Shown piece by piece: positions 25,843 through 36,088 of a stretch of 60,683 nucleotides of DNA. How positions within the stretch are numbered: the stretch's first letter is position 1; every line of letters begins with the position of its first letter. A program made the translations under genes and the position numbers. Origin of the DNA: Pseudodesulfovibrio sp. GTDB taxonomy: Bacteria; Desulfobacterota; Desulfovibrionia; Desulfovibrionales; Desulfovibrionaceae. The stretch covers positions 1 through 60,683 of the forward strand of contig JAEINO010000020.1 of the NCBI GenBank assembly GCA_016342345.1, read 5' to 3'. Below the pieces are notes generated by a model. It saw nothing but the letters and a program-made list of their open reading frames with translations, was not told the DNA's origin and did not search any database.

Positions 25843-27243
25843 TCATTCAGCCTCGACTGCCATGCGCTTCAAACGTTTTGACAAGGCGGGTTGGGAAATG
25901 CCCAACATTCGTGCGGCAACGGTCTGCTTGCCCACAGACCTGCGCATGGCCTCCTCCACCAGAAGGTCCGATGTCTGTGCAAGTGTGGGCAACTGATCAG
26001 GAAAGGTCAGACTCTCTGCGGCTACGCCGTTGGATTTGAGTACAATGCCACCTGAGGACAGACGATCCCGGAATGCGGTCAAAGGCAGGGAGTCGCCTCG
26101 GCATTTACTGACCGCATCAAAAATCATGGATTCCAATTCACGTACATTACCCGGAAAAGCGTATACCACCAGCCGTGAGATCAATCTGTCGGGCATTGCG
26201 GGTGGCTCCCGGTCCAGTTCGCGGGACGCCTTGTCCACAAAATGGTTTGCCAGCAACGGGATGTCATCGGGCCGTTCCCGTAGCGGCGGGATGCGGACAT
26301 GGTGGATGCAAAGCCGATAAAACAGGTCAGCCCTGAATCGTCCATCGTCGCGGGCAGCTTCCATATCACAATGTGTGGCAGCTATGACACGGGCTTCGGC
26401 TGGTTTGGGTACATCCGCCCCCAAGGGAAGATATTCACGTTCCTGAATAAGTCTCAGCAGCTTGACCTGCGAGGCTGGCGAAAGGTCACCGATCTCATCC
26501 AGAAACAGGCAGCCTTGCGCGGCAACCTCCACCAATCCCGACCGTGCTCCCTGTGCGCCGGTGAATGCGCCCTTCAGATGCCCGAAAAGCGTGTCGCTGA
26601 ACACGGTATCGTCCAACCCGGCCACGTTCACCGGTACAAACGGCTTATCTACTGTGGAAAGAGCATGCAATGCACGCGCAAGGAGTTCCTTGCCCGTACC
26701 TGATTCGCCCGTAATGAGAACAGGATGTCCTGATGCGGCCACGGCCTCGACATACTTGAAAACTCGCAACATGCGAGGGTCCTGGGCCACCATGTGCGCA
26801 AAGGCCTCGGGGTGATCCAATGAATCGGACAGGAACCCGCTGTGCAGGCTGGAATTCTCGCGCTTGAGGCGGCGCATTTCCAAGGCTCGGGACACAGTGG
26901 ACAGAAGACGGTTTTCATCAACAGGCTTGACCAGATAGTCAAATGCTCCCAACCGCATACAGTTCACGGCGGAATCCACAGTGTCAATGCCGGTAATGAT
27001 CAGGACCTCGATGTCGGAATGAGCTTCCTTGACCTGCTCAAGCAGTTCCTCGCCCGTGACGTGAGGCATGATCAAATCAAGAAGCAACACATCCACGGGA
27101 TGATTGGCCAGAACGTCCGCAACACGACGGCTGTCATGGCAACGCATGACGTTGGTGATGCCACCGGAATTCAGGATAAGTTCAAAACTATCGACCGTAG
27201 CGGGTTCATCATCCACGATGAGCACCAGATGTTGACTGTGCAT
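25843..27243 (-). CDS. Sigma-54-dependent response regulator (NtrC family)
   Basis: 466 residues from ATG 27243 (GGAG upstream). The longer in-frame reading to 27339 overlaps the kinase gene and is not used. Receiver domain with Asp56 (VLLLDLIMPHVTG), AAA+ domain with GESGTGKE and GAFTGA, LFLDEIGDLS, and C-terminal Fis-type HTH (TVAARMLGISQPALSKRLKR). It begins 10 bases after the kinase gene, forming a two-component pair. The neighbouring ferredoxin-AOR operon with its sigma-54-like promoter is the likely target. Confidence 0.92.
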   Translation of the reverse strand: MHSQHLVLIVDDEPATVDSFELILNSGGITNVMRCHDSRRVADVLANHPVDVLLLDLIMPHVTGEELLEQVKEAHSDIEVLIITGIDTVDSAVNCMRLGAFDYLVKPVDENRLLSTVSRALEMRRLKRENSSLHSGFLSDSLDHPEAFAHMVAQDPRMLRVFKYVEAVAASGHPVLITGESGTGKELLARALHALSTVDKPFVPVNVAGLDDTVFSDTLFGHLKGAFTGAQGARSGLVEVAAQGCLFLDEIGDLSPASQVKLLRLIQEREYLPLGADVPKPAEARVIAATHCDMEAARDDGRFRADLFYRLCIHHVRIPPLRERPDDIPLLANHFVDKASRELDREPPAMPDRLISRLVVYAFPGNVRELESMIFDAVSKCRGDSLPLTAFRDRLSSGGIVLKSNGVAAESLTFPDQLPTLAQTSDLLVEEAMRRSVGKQTVAARMLGISQPALSKRLKRMAVEAE

Positions 27244-27253
27244 GACATGCTCC

Positions 27254-29350
27254 TCAGCTTGAATGTGCCATGGCTGGCAGGGTGAGTACGATTCGAGTGC
27301 CTTGTCCGGGGCTGGAATGAAATTCCAACGAACCTTCATGTTCGGTTATGATTTTCTGAGAAACGGACAGGCCCAGCCCTGTACCTCCAATATCGCGCTT
27401 GGTCGTAAAGAATGGGTCGGTGAGGTGGGGCATGTCGATTTGGGAAATGCCGGTCCCCTGATCCTCCACGATGACCATCACCTTGCCCCTGACTTCATCC
27501 AGCCTGGTTGTCACCGTGATGAAACAATTCTTGTCCGGCAGGGCCTCGCAGGAATTCTGCACGAGATTGATGATGACCTGTTCCACTTTCTGATAGTTTC
27601 CGCGTATCTGCGGGCGACTTTTGTCGTAGTGAACCTCGAACCTGTTCGTTGCCTGCTTAATCTGGTTGGCCAGCAGATTCAGGGAATGCTTGAGCACGGA
27701 GTTGACGTATACGGCTTGGGCCATGTCCTTGGAATCCTGGCGGGCATAGTCCTTCAAATCCTGCACAATGCGCTTGATGCGGTTCGAGCCTTCCAGCACA
27801 CTCTCAAACAGATGCGGCACGCGTTCGCTGATCTGGCTGTACTTCAGACCACCAAGGGAAAAATCACCGTTATCATTGTAATAATGATCCAGAATCGGCG
27901 CCGCTCCACTCCACATGCGCGAAAGCAACTGGGTATTGAGCATGATATAATTATTGGGATTGTTCACCTCGTGTGCGACTCCCGAAACCAGAATGCCCAG
28001 GCTGACCATCTTGCCCGCCTGTACCAGTTGTTCGTGTTTCAGATTCGCTTCGTGCTCAACCTGACGTTTTTCGGTGATGTCGTGGCAGGTTATGAGCGTG
28101 GTCCCGGTCTGGATACTGACCTTCTTGACGTTGACCATCAACTCGTGTTGACACCCGAGCTTGTCACACACGGAAAGTTCTATGTTGCAAATTTCTCCAT
28201 GCTCAACCAGAGCTTCCCGATCAAAAAAGTCATCACCCAGCAAAGCCGTTACCTTGTCAAGCCATTGCACTTCAGTGTCTGTATAGCCGAATATCGTTTC
28301 AACACTGGGACTGACGTACACGAAATTGTCATCGTCATCGGTGATGAACACCGCGTCCGAGATGCTGGCCAGGGTGATACGGTGAAGGGCCTCGGAATAT
28401 TGCAGGGCTTCCACCCATCGGCGGTAGTCGGTAATATTGCGGTAACTGATGACCATGCCAATGGAAGTACCGCCGGAGTCCTTGAGCTTGGTGGCGGTGA
28501 GGGAACAGGCTATGCGTTGACCAGAGGCATCCAGGCAGTCTGTTTCATAATCGGCACGATCATTTCCCACCAGCCTGGAAGAGGCCATACAATGAGTCCT
28601 GTCACACTCCTGACAAGGAAAAACATCAAAGCATTTCTTGTTCTCGATATCCTCGTGCCGATGACCGGAGAGACTTGAGAAGGCCCTGTTGATCTTCAGG
28701 ATATTCTTCTTGTTGTCCGTGACAATAAGGCCTTCGGTGGATGTCTCGAACACCTGATTCAACTCCATGTCGGCCCGCTCAAGATCTTCCTCCACGCGGG
28801 TACGATATGAGCGTTCATCCTGAAGGGCATCGTGGGAGGACTTCAGTTCCTTGGTGCGCCTTTCGATGATGCGCTCCATGCGGTCAAAGAGCAGGGTACG
28901 CTTGCTTTCACGGCGCAGGTCTTCGGTAATGTCGCGGATGGTTGCCACAACGTACTTCTCGCCGTTGATATCCACGGCTTTCAATGAGACTTCCGTGTCG
29001 GTGAGTGTCCCGTCACCACGTTTATCCTTCCAGAAAAACCGTTGTGGCGTTCCTGCGGCAGCGGCATTGATTTTTTCCTGGGCCATGGTGCTTGAATCGC
29101 GACCGTTTGGCTGTTTGGACGGAGCAAATTCGACTGGGGATCGGCCCAGAATCTGGCCCTTGTCGGCTTTCCAGATACGACACGCACTTTTGTTGCAGTC
29201 AGAGAACGTGTCCTGCATGATCAGAATACCGTCGGACATGGCATCGAGTAAGCCCTTGTACTTGCCAAGTTCATATTCGAGTTCCGAAATGCGTGACTGC
29301 TGGGCCTTAATAACCTCAAGCGGTTGGGCTGTCTCAGTGGCCGCGTCCAT
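27254..29350 (-). CDS. Multi-PAS sensor histidine kinase
   Basis: 698 residues, no membrane segment. It has a short coiled coil (about 10-35), then three PAS domains (about 35-150, 195-310 and 325-440), each with linker helices, HisKA with His in SGVAHEVNNPNNY, and HATPase with EDQGTGI and GGTGLGLS. The second PAS contains a C-x2-C-x4-C pattern (PCQECDRTHC), which could hold a metal or redox centre. It forms a kinase-regulator pair with the sigma-54 activator. GGAGGG precedes ATG 29350. A cytosolic signal is expected. Confidence 0.9.
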   Translation of the reverse strand: MDAATETAQPLEVIKAQQSRISELEYELGKYKGLLDAMSDGILIMQDTFSDCNKSACRIWKADKGQILGRSPVEFAPSKQPNGRDSSTMAQEKINAAAAGTPQRFFWKDKRGDGTLTDTEVSLKAVDINGEKYVVATIRDITEDLRRESKRTLLFDRMERIIERRTKELKSSHDALQDERSYRTRVEEDLERADMELNQVFETSTEGLIVTDNKKNILKINRAFSSLSGHRHEDIENKKCFDVFPCQECDRTHCMASSRLVGNDRADYETDCLDASGQRIACSLTATKLKDSGGTSIGMVISYRNITDYRRWVEALQYSEALHRITLASISDAVFITDDDDNFVYVSPSVETIFGYTDTEVQWLDKVTALLGDDFFDREALVEHGEICNIELSVCDKLGCQHELMVNVKKVSIQTGTTLITCHDITEKRQVEHEANLKHEQLVQAGKMVSLGILVSGVAHEVNNPNNYIMLNTQLLSRMWSGAAPILDHYYNDNGDFSLGGLKYSQISERVPHLFESVLEGSNRIKRIVQDLKDYARQDSKDMAQAVYVNSVLKHSLNLLANQIKQATNRFEVHYDKSRPQIRGNYQKVEQVIINLVQNSCEALPDKNCFITVTTRLDEVRGKVMVIVEDQGTGISQIDMPHLTDPFFTTKRDIGGTGLGLSVSQKIITEHEGSLEFHSSPGQGTRIVLTLPAMAHSS

Positions 29351-29440
29351 GGCGTCCCTCCGGTGATGATTTCGAGATACGCCAATTCAATTAGCCCTGA
29401 TTCAACCTCGGCGCAAGAAAGACTAAAAGCCTATCCTTCT

Positions 29441-30265
29441 CTACTCCTTGACCGAACCGGCCAGCAGGCCGCGTATGAAGTAACGACCCAGGAATATGTA
29501 GATAGCCAGGACCGGAATGGCAGCCATGATGGAACCTGCCATGGGAAGATTCCAGCTTACTGCCTGCCCGCCTGCAAGTTGCGCCAGACCAACGGTGATC
29601 GGATTGTCCGCATGCCTGGTAAGACAAATTCCCCAGAGAAATTCATTCCATATCTGGGTGAACTGCCACAGGCTCGTGACCACGAATCCGGGAATGGAAA
29701 GCGGAAAGACGATACGAAAATAGATCGAGAAGAAGCCAGCACCGTCGAGACGTCCTGATTCGATCAGCGCAGTGGGTATCTGCGAATAGAAATTACGGAA
29801 AATGAGCGAGGTAATGGGCAGCCCATAGACAATATGTGCCAGGATGAGGCCCGGAAGGCCACCGTAAAGATTCATGGCACGCAGGGTCTGAAAGAGCGGG
29901 ATCAGAATGACCTGATACGGAATGAACATGCCAAACAGGAAGAGCGTGAAAACCACCTCGCTCCCCTTGAACTTCCACTTGGAAAAGACGTAGCCGTTGA
30001 GCGATCCGAGTACGGTGGAACCTATGGTGGCGCACACGGTAAGAATGATAGAGTTGATGAAATTCGGCTTGAGCATTTTGACGGCATCGGAAAAACTCGC
30101 CCAGTTGATGGTGGACGGAAACTCCCATGCCGCCGGCAAACTGATGTCACCGGGCAATTTAAGAGCCGTCACCATTGCCATGTAAGCTGGCATCAGGAAA
30201 AACAAGGCCATGATTGTCAGCGTTCCGTACAGGAAAACCGAGCCGAATGTGATTTTGTTGGTCAT
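29441..30265 (-). CDS. Sugar ABC transporter permease, MalG type
   Basis: 274 residues from ATG 30265 (GGGAG upstream), not the longer frame to 30367. Six membrane helices and the EAA loop (ALIESGRLDGAGFFSIYFRIVFPL) that docks on the ATPase identify the CUT1-type binding-protein-dependent permease. The start is 2 bases from the previous permease stop. It is the last gene of the galactose unit. Confidence 0.9.
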   Translation of the reverse strand: MTNKITFGSVFLYGTLTIMALFFLMPAYMAMVTALKLPGDISLPAAWEFPSTINWASFSDAVKMLKPNFINSIILTVCATIGSTVLGSLNGYVFSKWKFKGSEVVFTLFLFGMFIPYQVILIPLFQTLRAMNLYGGLPGLILAHIVYGLPITSLIFRNFYSQIPTALIESGRLDGAGFFSIYFRIVFPLSIPGFVVTSLWQFTQIWNEFLWGICLTRHADNPITVGLAQLAGGQAVSWNLPMAGSIMAAIPVLAIYIFLGRYFIRGLLAGSVKE

Positions 30266-30266
30266 G

Positions 30267-31385
30267 TTAACGTCTCCCTCTCTGCCGGTATTGGCTGACC
30301 AGGTAGGGCACGATGAACATGGCCGCAACAAGGAAAAGCACGATGGCGATAGCCGCACCTTGGGCAAAATTATTGGCCCGGAAGGTCGTCAGATACATGT
30401 TGAGCGCGGGATGACCGGTTTCGGCGTTGTCCGGTCCGGTCATGGCAAAGATGAGGTCGAACATCTTCAACGAGATATGAGACAATATGATGACCGCACT
30501 GATGGTGATAGGCTTGAGCATGGGAATTGCCACATGGCGATAATACCCGACCTCGCTGGCTCCATCGAGCATGGCCGCATCTCGCAAATCCTGTGAGATA
30601 CCATTGAATCCGGCCAGGTACAGGGCCATTGTGTAGCCCGAATACTGCCAAACAGTTGCCATAATGATGCCCATCGTTGCCAGATTGAAACCGTGAGTCT
30701 CTTCCATGAAGAGAGCTTCCGGGAGCAAATCTCCGAAGAGCCATGCACCTGCGCCGACAGCGATACCCGGAACCAGCCAGCGTTTGACGGCCATACCGGA
30801 ATCCTTTTTGAGCAGCCACAAACCGGTCAAAATCAATAGGAAAGCGGCCACATACAGCAATATCTGAAAAAGATTCTGCCAGTTGAACTCCAGAATTGCC
30901 GCTGTGCTCGACAGCCACTGGAAATCAAGCGGTTCCATGCCAGCATACTTGGGAAGAACATTCAACCCGCCCTGGGGAGCAAGCAACCACCGCCAGATGG
31001 TGCCGGAAACAATGAACGACAGGGACATGGGATAAAGAAATATGGTCCGAAGGACATCTTCGCCCTTGGGTTTCTGATCAAGGAGTATGGCAATGAACAT
31101 GCCCAGGCCCACGGCTCCGACAAGAAGCATGACCGAATAGTAAACAGCATTCACCAGATCCTGACGAAACCCGCCTCCGAGAACTCCCGTGAATAATTCC
31201 ACATAGTTGGCAAGGCCTATGAAATTCTTTTCAGGCGTCAGGGACAAGGCCCCGGACCCGCCCCAGTCCGTCAGGGAGGTCCAGATGGTCTCGCCAATGA
31301 ACCCATAGACGAAAACCCCTATCAGGATGATCGACGGCAAGAGCGTCAGGAATGCTTTCAGTCTGTCTCGCGATGCTTCCCTCAT
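30267..31385 (-). CDS. Sugar ABC transporter permease, MalF/UgpA type
   Basis: 372 residues from ATG 31385. It is larger than most UgpA-like permeases because two extra hydrophobic helices (about 180-230) are inserted before the EAA loop (GISQDLRDAAMLDGASEVGYYRHVAIPML). It works with the MalG-type permease in the cytoplasmic membrane. A strong hairpin lies between it and the binding-protein gene. Confidence 0.88.
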   Translation of the reverse strand: MREASRDRLKAFLTLLPSIILIGVFVYGFIGETIWTSLTDWGGSGALSLTPEKNFIGLANYVELFTGVLGGGFRQDLVNAVYYSVMLLVGAVGLGMFIAILLDQKPKGEDVLRTIFLYPMSLSFIVSGTIWRWLLAPQGGLNVLPKYAGMEPLDFQWLSSTAAILEFNWQNLFQILLYVAAFLLILTGLWLLKKDSGMAVKRWLVPGIAVGAGAWLFGDLLPEALFMEETHGFNLATMGIIMATVWQYSGYTMALYLAGFNGISQDLRDAAMLDGASEVGYYRHVAIPMLKPITISAVIILSHISLKMFDLIFAMTGPDNAETGHPALNMYLTTFRANNFAQGAAIAIVLFLVAAMFIVPYLVSQYRQRGRR

Positions 31386-31435
31386 AAAACACAACCCCAA
31401 TCCACTTCTTTACAATACGAACTTTCAAATCGGGC

Positions 31436-31467
31436 CATGCGCCGGAGACAGAAACCTCCGGCGCATG
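31436..31467 (-). other. Intercistronic hairpin after the binding-protein gene
   Basis: A perfect 12-bp stem (CATGCGCCGGAG) with an 8-base loop and no clear U tract. It likely stabilises the binding-protein message and lowers expression of the permeases. Confidence 0.6.
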
Positions 31468-31483
31468 AAGACCCGTTTGTTAA

Positions 31484-32794
31484 TTACATGCCAATCCGAC
31501 TTTTGTCGGCGAGTTGCTGACAGGCCTTGGAGGCAGCGTCAGCATTCTTGGTCTTCAGGAACATCTCCATGACAGAAGCGAATCCGCCCATGAAGGTCTC
31601 GTTGGCGGCAACACCATGAGCCAGGGAACCAACCACGCGGTCCTTGCCGAAATCGGTGGCAGCGGACTTCAGGTAGTCGTTGTACTTGCTCAGGTCAGAA
31701 TCGGTACGAGCGGAGATGGAACCCTTGATCGGGTTGAACGCATCACTGCCTTCCTTGGAACCGAGAACTTTCAGCCATGCAATGGCGTTATCACGATGGG
31801 GAGAACCCTTTGGCAGACCAAAGGAGTCAGCCAGGAACAGGAACTCGCCACTTGTACCGGGAGAAGCGGCCCAGCCAAAGTCCTTGCCGGGTGCCATCTT
31901 CTTGGTGGTGAACATGTAACCCGCAGCCCAGTCGCCCATGATGTTAAAGGCGGCGCGGCCATCGATAACCATATCGGTTGCCTGCTGCCAGGACAGAGAG
32001 GAAGCGTCCGCATTGGTGTACTCAAGCACCTTTCCGAACAATTCCCAAGCCTTGACGCCTTCAGGACTATCGAACTTCAGCTTTCCGGCCCACATGGCAT
32101 CCCAGTTATCAGCACCGACGGCAGCCAGCGCAACGGATTCCCAAAGATGGTTGGAGGTCCAGTTCTGAGCCAGGGCCAACGGAGTGACACCAGCAGCTTT
32201 CAGCTTGGGAGCGATGGCAAAGAAGTCATCCCAGGTTTTGGGAACTTCAACGCCCCACTTCTCCAGATTGGCCGGGATATACCACATCACGTTTGAGCGA
32301 TGGATATTGACCGGAACAGACCAGATACCCTGATCAGTACCAATCAGCTTAACCAGACCTTCGGGGAAGACGTTCATCCAACCCTGCTCTTCGAACAGCG
32401 GGGTCAGGTCTTCCATGCGATCAGCCTTGACCCAGGTACCGATCAGTTCCTGGCCGGAATGAACCTGGAAGCTGTCCGGCGGCTCACCACCGAGCATACG
32501 GGTTTTGAGAACGGCCTTGGCATTGACGCCGGAACCGCCTGTAACCGTGGCGTTGATAACGTTCACGGTGGGATTTGCTTTTTTGTAGAGGTCGATCAAA
32601 GCCTCAAGAGCCGGACCTTCATCACCGGCCCACCAGGAGAAAATCTCCAGGTCGTTGCCCTTTTCGACAACCACCACCGGAGCTTCCGCTTCCGATGTTT
32701 TGGCGGCTTCTTCCTTTTTCGGTGCTTCACCGCAGCCAAACATGACAAGCATGGCTATTGTCACGATGAAAATTCTTGCAAGAGCCTTCTTCAT
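31484..32794 (-). CDS. Sugar ABC transporter substrate-binding lipoprotein
   Basis: 436 residues. The lipoprotein signal ends MFGC (Cys21), followed by a short acidic linker. Family 1 extracellular solute-binding fold: [22 protein letters not shown] and later [20 protein letters not shown] resemble glucose/mannose-binding GtsA-type proteins. Encoded with Leloir genes, the ligand is probably galactose, a galactoside or a related hexose. Strong AGGAGG site. It lies between the ATPase gene and the permeases. Confidence 0.88.
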   Translation of the reverse strand: MKKALARIFIVTIAMLVMFGCGEAPKKEEAAKTSEAEAPVVVVEKGNDLEIFSWWAGDEGPALEALIDLYKKANPTVNVINATVTGGSGVNAKAVLKTRMLGGEPPDSFQVHSGQELIGTWVKADRMEDLTPLFEEQGWMNVFPEGLVKLIGTDQGIWSVPVNIHRSNVMWYIPANLEKWGVEVPKTWDDFFAIAPKLKAAGVTPLALAQNWTSNHLWESVALAAVGADNWDAMWAGKLKFDSPEGVKAWELFGKVLEYTNADASSLSWQQATDMVIDGRAAFNIMGDWAAGYMFTTKKMAPGKDFGWAASPGTSGEFLFLADSFGLPKGSPHRDNAIAWLKVLGSKEGSDAFNPIKGSISARTDSDLSKYNDYLKSAATDFGKDRVVGSLAHGVAANETFMGGFASVMEMFLKTKNADAASKACQQLADKSRIGM

Positions 32795-32874
32795 ACAATC
32801 CTCCTAAAGGTTAATAAAATATCTCTCCAGCCAATCAATTATCTGTAAAAACAACCACTTCTAATATATCAAAA

Positions 32875-33972
32875 TCAAAGAAGAGCGTTGGTCGTTTCAG
32901 GATCGAACAAAACCATGCGATCAAACTCAAAACCAATGGGCACAATCTCACCAGGATGGGCCAGGATGCGCCCCTCCACTTCGGCAATCATGGTGTGTTT
33001 GCCGTCCACCACCACTTCAAGCAGTGAATGACCGCCAAGAATTTCGGACAACACCACTTCGCAGGTACAATGCCATTTCTCCGGCAACTTTTCGAGTTTG
33101 TCGCCCATCTTGATGGCATCCGGACGGAGTCCGACAATCACGGGTCGGCCGTCAGCCAGCCCATCGCCCTTGCCCTCGGAAAGCGGAAACATGGTTTCTC
33201 CAAGTTGCACACAGCGCAAGCCATCCACGGTGGCAACAACCCCGTCAAAAATATTCATGGGAGGATTGCCTATGAACCGAGCCACAAAAACATTGGCAGG
33301 CTTTTCATAAACTTCGACCGGCGTGCCCACCTGCTGAATGTATCCATCCTTCAAAATGACAATACGATCAGCCAGGGTCATGGCCTCGATCTGATCATGG
33401 GTGACGTAGATGGTGGTGGTATTCATGCGCATGTGCATCTTGCGAAGTTCCATGCGCATCTGGGTGCGGAGCTGGGCATCAAGATTGGATAGAGGCTCGT
33501 CAAAAAGAAAGACATCAGGCTTGCGAACAATGGCCCGTCCCATTGCAACGCGCTGCCTCTGCCCGCCTGAAAGTTCGGAGGGCTTGCGATCAAGATACGG
33601 CTCCAGTTCGAGAATTCCGGCTGCTTCCTGCACCTTGGCCGCGATGTCATCCCGGGACATCTTGCTCATCTTGAGAGAAAATCCCATATTCTCACGCACG
33701 GACATATGCGGATACAAGGCGTAATTCTGAAAAACCATGGCAACGTTGCGATCCTTGGGCGAAACCTGATTCACCACTCGGCCATCAATGACGATTTCAC
33801 CACCACTGATGACCTCAAGACCAGCCACCATGCGCAACACCGTGGACTTTCCGCAACCGGATGGCCCCACCAGCACGATGAATTCGCTGTCCATGATTTC
33901 AAGATCGACACCATGGACCACTTCCACATCGCCATACCGTTTAAAGACTTGTTTCAACTCGACATTTGCCAT
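32875..33972 (-). CDS. Sugar ABC transporter ATPase (MalK/UgpC family)
   Basis: 365 residues. Walker [10 protein letters not shown] (about 37-45), Q-loop, signature [14 protein letters not shown], Walker B VFLFDEP and the switch His in YVTHDQ form the nucleotide-binding domain. The C-terminal 120 residues form the TOBE/OB regulatory domain. It energises the two permeases encoded downstream. GGTGAG precedes ATG 33972. Confidence 0.93.
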   Translation of the reverse strand: MANVELKQVFKRYGDVEVVHGVDLEIMDSEFIVLVGPSGCGKSTVLRMVAGLEVISGGEIVIDGRVVNQVSPKDRNVAMVFQNYALYPHMSVRENMGFSLKMSKMSRDDIAAKVQEAAGILELEPYLDRKPSELSGGQRQRVAMGRAIVRKPDVFLFDEPLSNLDAQLRTQMRMELRKMHMRMNTTTIYVTHDQIEAMTLADRIVILKDGYIQQVGTPVEVYEKPANVFVARFIGNPPMNIFDGVVATVDGLRCVQLGETMFPLSEGKGDGLADGRPVIVGLRPDAIKMGDKLEKLPEKWHCTCEVVLSEILGGHSLLEVVVDGKHTMIAEVEGRILAHPGEIVPIGFEFDRMVLFDPETTNALL

Positions 33973-33993
33973 GTTCTGCTCACCTGTATCAAT

Positions 33994-35064
33994 TCATTTT
34001 CCGTTCTTCTCTGTCACAGAGAAACGGTATTCGGTTACATGTTCATAGACCTCTCCAGGCCTGAGCACCACGCTCGGAAACTCCGAACAATTGGGCGCAT
34101 CCGTATATCCCTGCGTTTCCAGGCAAAAGCCTGAATGTCGGCCATAAATCGCGCCCTGCTTGCCGCGCAATTGAGAAGGCATGGAATTGCCGGAATAGAA
34201 CTGCACGCCGGGCTGAGTCGTACAAACTTCCAAAGTCCGACCAGACTGCAACTCCGAAACACGGGCCACCAGCCTGAAGGAATCCGTTGCATTCTCCGCC
34301 GTAAAAAAATGATCATACCCCTGCCCAACGGCAAGGACATCACATTCCTCGTCAATGCGGTTGCCGATTGGCAACGGGCTGGTAAAATCAAGCGGCGTCC
34401 CAAAAACATTTTCCACCTGTCCGGTTGGTATCTGATCCGTATCCATCGCAAGATACCGGCTCCCTGAAATGGTCAAGACATGGTCGAGGATATCACTCCG
34501 GGAAGCACCGCTCAAATTAAAATATGCGTGATTGGTCAGATTCGCCATTGTAGGCTTGTCGGTAACGGCCCGGTAGTCCATGCGAAGCCCGTCTTCGATC
34601 AGGGTATAGACAACCGAAACATCCAATGTGCCGGGGTATCCCTGCTCTCCGTCCGCGCTGACGTAACGCATGACAAGAGCCGGACCATCGGCAGTCTCCC
34701 GCTCTTCAGCGGTCCAGACGCGAGCATGAAATCCCCTGACCCCACCATGAATATGGTGTTTCTCCAGATTCTCATCCAACCCGTAATCCGTGCCGTCAAG
34801 AGTGAAACGCGCACCGGAAATACGATTGGCAACACGCCCCACAATGCACCCCAAATAACAGCAGTCGTTACAATACTCCTCAAGGGTATCGTAACCCAGC
34901 ACCACGTCAGCCATGATCCCGTTTCGATCCGGCACAGTCAAACGGGTCACGATGCCTCCGTACGTGGCAATGGATGCTTCCATGCCTCGCCCATTCACCA
35001 TCGTAAAGAGCTCGATCTGCGTTCCATCGGACAGGATGCCCCATTGTTGTTTCCTGATTCCCAT
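33994..35064 (-). CDS. galM: Galactose mutarotase (aldose 1-epimerase)
   Basis: 356 residues with GalM-family features: LGYDTLEEYCNDCCYLGCIVGRVANRI near 55-82, the HHIHGG motif with catalytic His near 98, NLTNHAYFNLSG near 178 and EVCTTQPGVQFYSGN near 285 (catalytic Glu region further on). It converts beta-D-galactose to the alpha form used by GalK. Its ATG shares a base with the lacI-type stop (TGATG), so translation is coupled. Confidence 0.93.
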   Translation of the reverse strand: MGIRKQQWGILSDGTQIELFTMVNGRGMEASIATYGGIVTRLTVPDRNGIMADVVLGYDTLEEYCNDCCYLGCIVGRVANRISGARFTLDGTDYGLDENLEKHHIHGGVRGFHARVWTAEERETADGPALVMRYVSADGEQGYPGTLDVSVVYTLIEDGLRMDYRAVTDKPTMANLTNHAYFNLSGASRSDILDHVLTISGSRYLAMDTDQIPTGQVENVFGTPLDFTSPLPIGNRIDEECDVLAVGQGYDHFFTAENATDSFRLVARVSELQSGRTLEVCTTQPGVQFYSGNSMPSQLRGKQGAIYGRHSGFCLETQGYTDAPNCSEFPSVVLRPGEVYEHVTEYRFSVTEKNGK

Positions 35065-36083
35065 CAGTCCACCTTTGGCCGAGATGAACCACGAACCAGA
35101 AGCCTGGTCTCAAGGGTCCTGGTTTCCGGCACGAACTCCCCTTCAGCCTCAAGCTGCTTCAGGAGCAGGGTCACGGCAGTCCGTCCAATCTCGAAAGCGG
35201 GCTGATACACGGTGGTCAACGGAGGATCGATGAGCGCGGCAGCAGGGGTGTCGGAAAAACCGACCAGAGCCACATCATCAGGAATACGGACTCCAGCTTC
35301 CTTGAACCGGGTAAACACGCCCACGGCCACAGGGTCGTTGATTGCGAGAATGGCTTCGGGCAACTCGTCCAGAGCAAGATACTTCCCGGCACCCTTGTAC
35401 CCGTCTTCCTCGCGATACCCGCCATGCAGATGAAACTTTTTCTCGACCTCAAGACCATTGTCCCGCATGGCATCGCGGTATCCTTCATATCTGCGCCGAT
35501 TCAGGGCAATGCCTTCCTGCCCGGCCAGATGACCGATGCGCCGATACCCGGACTCGATAAGATGAACCACGGCCTCGTAAGCGGCCCCATAATCGTCCAC
35601 GACCACTTTGCTGGTAGGCAATTCCTCCACCACCCGATCAAACTGGACCAAAGGGACACCTTGCCTGAGCACACCGGAAAGATGTTCATAGCTGGTGGTC
35701 TCGGAAGAAATGGCAATGAGCAACCCTGCCACCCTGTTGGAAACAAGGGCCTGGGTATTGATAATTTCGCGGGCAAGGGTCTCGTTGCTCTGACAGACCA
35801 TGATCGTATAGCCGAACTCGTAGGCAACTTCCTCGATGCCGCTGATAACCGTGGAAAAGAAATCATGCCGTATTTCCGGAACAATGACGCCGATGGTGTT
35901 GCTGCACTTCTTCTGAAGAGACTGGGCAAGCTGGTTGGGTTGATAATTATATTTCTCGGCAGCCACGGCAACCCGCTTCTTGGTGGCCTCGCTGATATCC
36001 GGGTGATCCCGCAAGGCACGAGACACAGTGGATGGTGCCACATCAAGTTTTTTCGCAAGGTCCTTGATCGTGAACTGTCCCAT
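35064..36083 (-). CDS. LacI-family transcriptional regulator
   Basis: 339 residues from ATG 36083. The N-terminal HTH (TIKDLAKKLDVAPSTVSRAL) and hinge helix (YQPNQLAQSLQKK) are typical, followed by a periplasmic-binding-protein-like effector domain. Encoded inside the galactose unit, it very probably represses it through the palindrome at 38520-38531, with a sugar or sugar phosphate as inducer. The start lies inside the end of galK. Confidence 0.9.
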   Translation of the reverse strand: MGQFTIKDLAKKLDVAPSTVSRALRDHPDISEATKKRVAVAAEKYNYQPNQLAQSLQKKCSNTIGVIVPEIRHDFFSTVISGIEEVAYEFGYTIMVCQSNETLAREIINTQALVSNRVAGLLIAISSETTSYEHLSGVLRQGVPLVQFDRVVEELPTSKVVVDDYGAAYEAVVHLIESGYRRIGHLAGQEGIALNRRRYEGYRDAMRDNGLEVEKKFHLHGGYREEDGYKGAGKYLALDELPEAILAINDPVAVGVFTRFKEAGVRIPDDVALVGFSDTPAAALIDPPLTTVYQPAFEIGRTAVTLLLKQLEAEGEFVPETRTLETRLLVRGSSRPKVD

Positions 36084-36088
36084 GGCGA

